6,522 nt of DNA from Pseudomonadota bacterium (lineage in GTDB: Bacteria > Pseudomonadota > Gammaproteobacteria > Pseudomonadales > Pseudohongiellaceae). Below the pieces are notes generated by a model. The model was not told the DNA's origin, ran no database searches, and saw only the letters and a program-made list of their open reading frames with translations. Each line of letters starts with the position of its first letter. Positions within the stretch are counted from its first letter, which is position 1. The stretch lies in contig JADFOC010000159.1 in NCBI GenBank assembly GCA_022563075.1, forward strand, positions 1 to 6,522, in the 5' to 3' direction. Shown one piece after another: positions 5,223-6,522 of the stretch. Position numbers and translations under genes: made by a program.

Positions 5223-6522
5223 ATGGAATCTCACTTCGAGGAGGCCTTGCATCAATCACCCGCCCTGATACTGATGTTGGACGCTGACTTTACTTGTTGC
5301 GGCTTGAGCACTGCCTGGCGTGAACGAACCCATCTGAGTTCGGAACAGGAGCTTGATATTTCGTTGGCACAATTGATCGATCTGGACAGCAACTCCGTGC
5401 TGGAGACTCAGTTGGAACATGTGATCGACCAGGATACGCAAGTGGTGGAGGCGCGAGTAGACCTGAAGATGCCGGAAGGTCCAGTCCCGGCTACTATCTC
5501 CGCCTGGCGAACTTTCGACACCGACACCGGGAAGCCCTGCCTGCTATTAGTCGCCACAGATATTAATCGGATTGCTGACGCTTCGGAGGAACTCGTGCAA
5601 CTGCGAACGCACTATCAGTTGATCCTCGACAGTGCCGGTGAAGGCATCTATGGTCTCGATAGCGATGGTCTGATTACCTTTAGCAATGCGGCGGCGGAAG
5701 CTATTCTCGGCTGGAAAGGCGAAGATGTATCGGGTAAGTCCGCCCATGAGGTGCATCATCATTCCCATGCCGATGGCAGTATTTATCCACGCGAACAGTG
5801 TCCCATCTACGCTGCGCTCACCGACGGGGAAATACACCGGGTTGAAAACGAGGTGTTCTGGCATCGAGATGGTTCTTCGATACCGGTGGAGTACACCAGC
5901 ACGCCGATGATGCGAGCTGGGGAACCGATTGGTGCGGTGGTAGTGTTTAGAGATGTATCCGATCGCAAGGAAATCGAAAGGCAACGTGAGTTAGCCTACG
6001 AAGAAATTCAGCAGCTTAAAGAGAAATTGGAACTCGAACGTGACTATCTGAGAGACGAGGTCAACACGGCGGGAAATTTTGGTGAAATTATCGGAGAGAG
6101 TGAGGCGCTAAAAAGGACGCTTAGTCAGGTCGAGGCGGTCGCGCGGACACCGGCCAGTGTGTTGATTCTGGGAGAATCCGGAGTGGGCAAGGAGATGATC
6201 GCCCGGGCCATCCACTGCCAGAGCGACCGGGCCGACAAACCCATGGTCAAGGTAAACTGCGCCTCCATTCCAACCGAGCTTTTCGAAAGTGAATTCTTTG
6301 GTCATGTGAAAGGATCTTTTACCGGGGCGCACCAGGACCGGATAGGTCGCTTACAGCTTGCCGACGGTGGCACCCTGTTTCTGGACGAGGTGGGTGAGAT
6401 TCCTTTAGCACAACAGGGAAAACTTCTGCGGGCGCTGCAGGAAAATGAATTTGAACGCGTCGGTGACGACAAGACCATGCAGGTTAATGTGCGTGTGGTG
6501 TCGGCAACAAATCGAGCACTCG
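5223..6522 (+). CDS. PAS-domain sigma-54-dependent transcriptional activator, 3' end cut by window
   Basis: Bacterial enhancer-binding protein; 433 codons are visible. Order: an N-terminal PAS-like domain (about 8-118) with vicinal C25-C26; a second PAS domain (about 127-245) starting [20 protein letters not shown], with a histidine cluster at 178-182 and C193; a helical, probably coiled-coil linker (about 247-281, rich in E, K, R, L); then the AAA+ domain from about 287 with Walker A GESGVGKE (317-324), the sigma-54 contact loop GSFTGA (364-369) and Walker B GGTLFLDE (382-389). The frame leaves the window in the AAA+ domain, so the expected Fis-type DNA-binding end is not seen. There is no receiver domain, so control is probably by ligand or redox sensing through PAS rather than phosphorylation. 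The ATG at 5223 has GAGGA nine bases upstream. The divergent sigma-54 promoter makes the neighbouring operon its likely target. Confidence 0.95.
   Translation, partial: MESHFEEALHQSPALILMLDADFTCCGLSTAWRERTHLSSEQELDISLAQLIDLDSNSVLETQLEHVIDQDTQVVEARVDLKMPEGPVPATISAWRTFDTDTGKPCLLLVATDINRIADASEELVQLRTHYQLILDSAGEGIYGLDSDGLITFSNAAAEAILGWKGEDVSGKSAHEVHHHSHADGSIYPREQCPIYAALTDGEIHRVENEVFWHRDGSSIPVEYTSTPMMRAGEPIGAVVVFRDVSDRKEIERQRELAYEEIQQLKEKLELERDYLRDEVNTAGNFGEIIGESEALKRTLSQVEAVARTPASVLILGESGVGKEMIARAIHCQSDRADKPMVKVNCASIPTELFESEFFGHVKGSFTGAHQDRIGRLQLADGGTLFLDEVGEIPLAQQGKLLRALQENEFERVGDDKTMQVNVRVVSATNRAL

Noticed and set aside
5547..5984. Minus-strand open frame of 145 codons
   Set aside because: It is the antisense shadow of the activator's second PAS domain and has no family motif.
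1..6522. CRISPR arrays, tRNA or rRNA genes, insertion sequences, attachment sites
   Set aside because: No regularly spaced repeats, cloverleaf-like segments, transposase motifs or long terminal repeats were found on reading either strand.

Overview
The window looks like chromosomal DNA from a Gram-negative proteobacterium, most likely a gammaproteobacterium. The evidence is an outer-membrane lipid-asymmetry protein (MlaA family), a sigma-54 activator with a matching -24/-12 promoter, clear Shine-Dalgarno sites and moderate GC. The species cannot be read from the sequence. The DNA is densely coding; the only sizeable non-coding stretch is the ~200 bp divergent region at 5022-5222.

Layout: seven genes on the minus strand (5021 down to 1) are closely spaced and read as one operon. 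In transcription order they are: a 66-residue acidic protein of unknown function (4821-5021), a DUF1348/NTF2-like protein (4374-4808), an exported alpha/beta hydrolase of the haloalkane dehalogenase/epoxide hydrolase type (3286-4350), an MlaA/VacJ-like protein (2467-3237), a pyridoxamine-phosphate-oxidase-like FMN protein (1832-2404), a CPFC glutaredoxin-like protein (1534-1821), and a dihydrolipoamide-dehydrogenase-like flavoprotein (1-1516, cut by the window edge). On the plus strand, a PAS-PAS-AAA+ sigma-54-dependent activator (5223 onward, cut by the right edge) is divergently transcribed.

The divergent region has a near-textbook sigma-54 layout. A -24/-12 promoter (5096-5111) points into the operon, an IHF-like site (5130-5142) lies upstream of it, and a perfect inverted repeat plus a one-mismatch copy (5156-5192) lies about 70-110 bp upstream of the predicted transcription start. 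The simplest model is that the neighbouring activator binds the repeats and switches on the operon. A sigma-70-like promoter for the activator overlaps the same repeats, suggesting autoregulation. The operon mixes thiol/disulfide redox enzymes, a flavin protein, hydrolase and NTF2-like folds, and an envelope lipid protein. This suggests an inducible response to a reactive or toxic small molecule; the inducer is unknown.

The most anomalous point is in the last operon gene. The dihydrolipoamide dehydrogenase is normal to about residue 422, then continues in frame into sequence resembling the middle of a YycJ/WalJ-type metallo-beta-lactamase-fold hydrolase. The junction removes the dehydrogenase dimerisation end with its catalytic His-Glu pair, and also the hydrolase HxHxDH motif. 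It is either a real recombination product or an assembly or cloning chimera.
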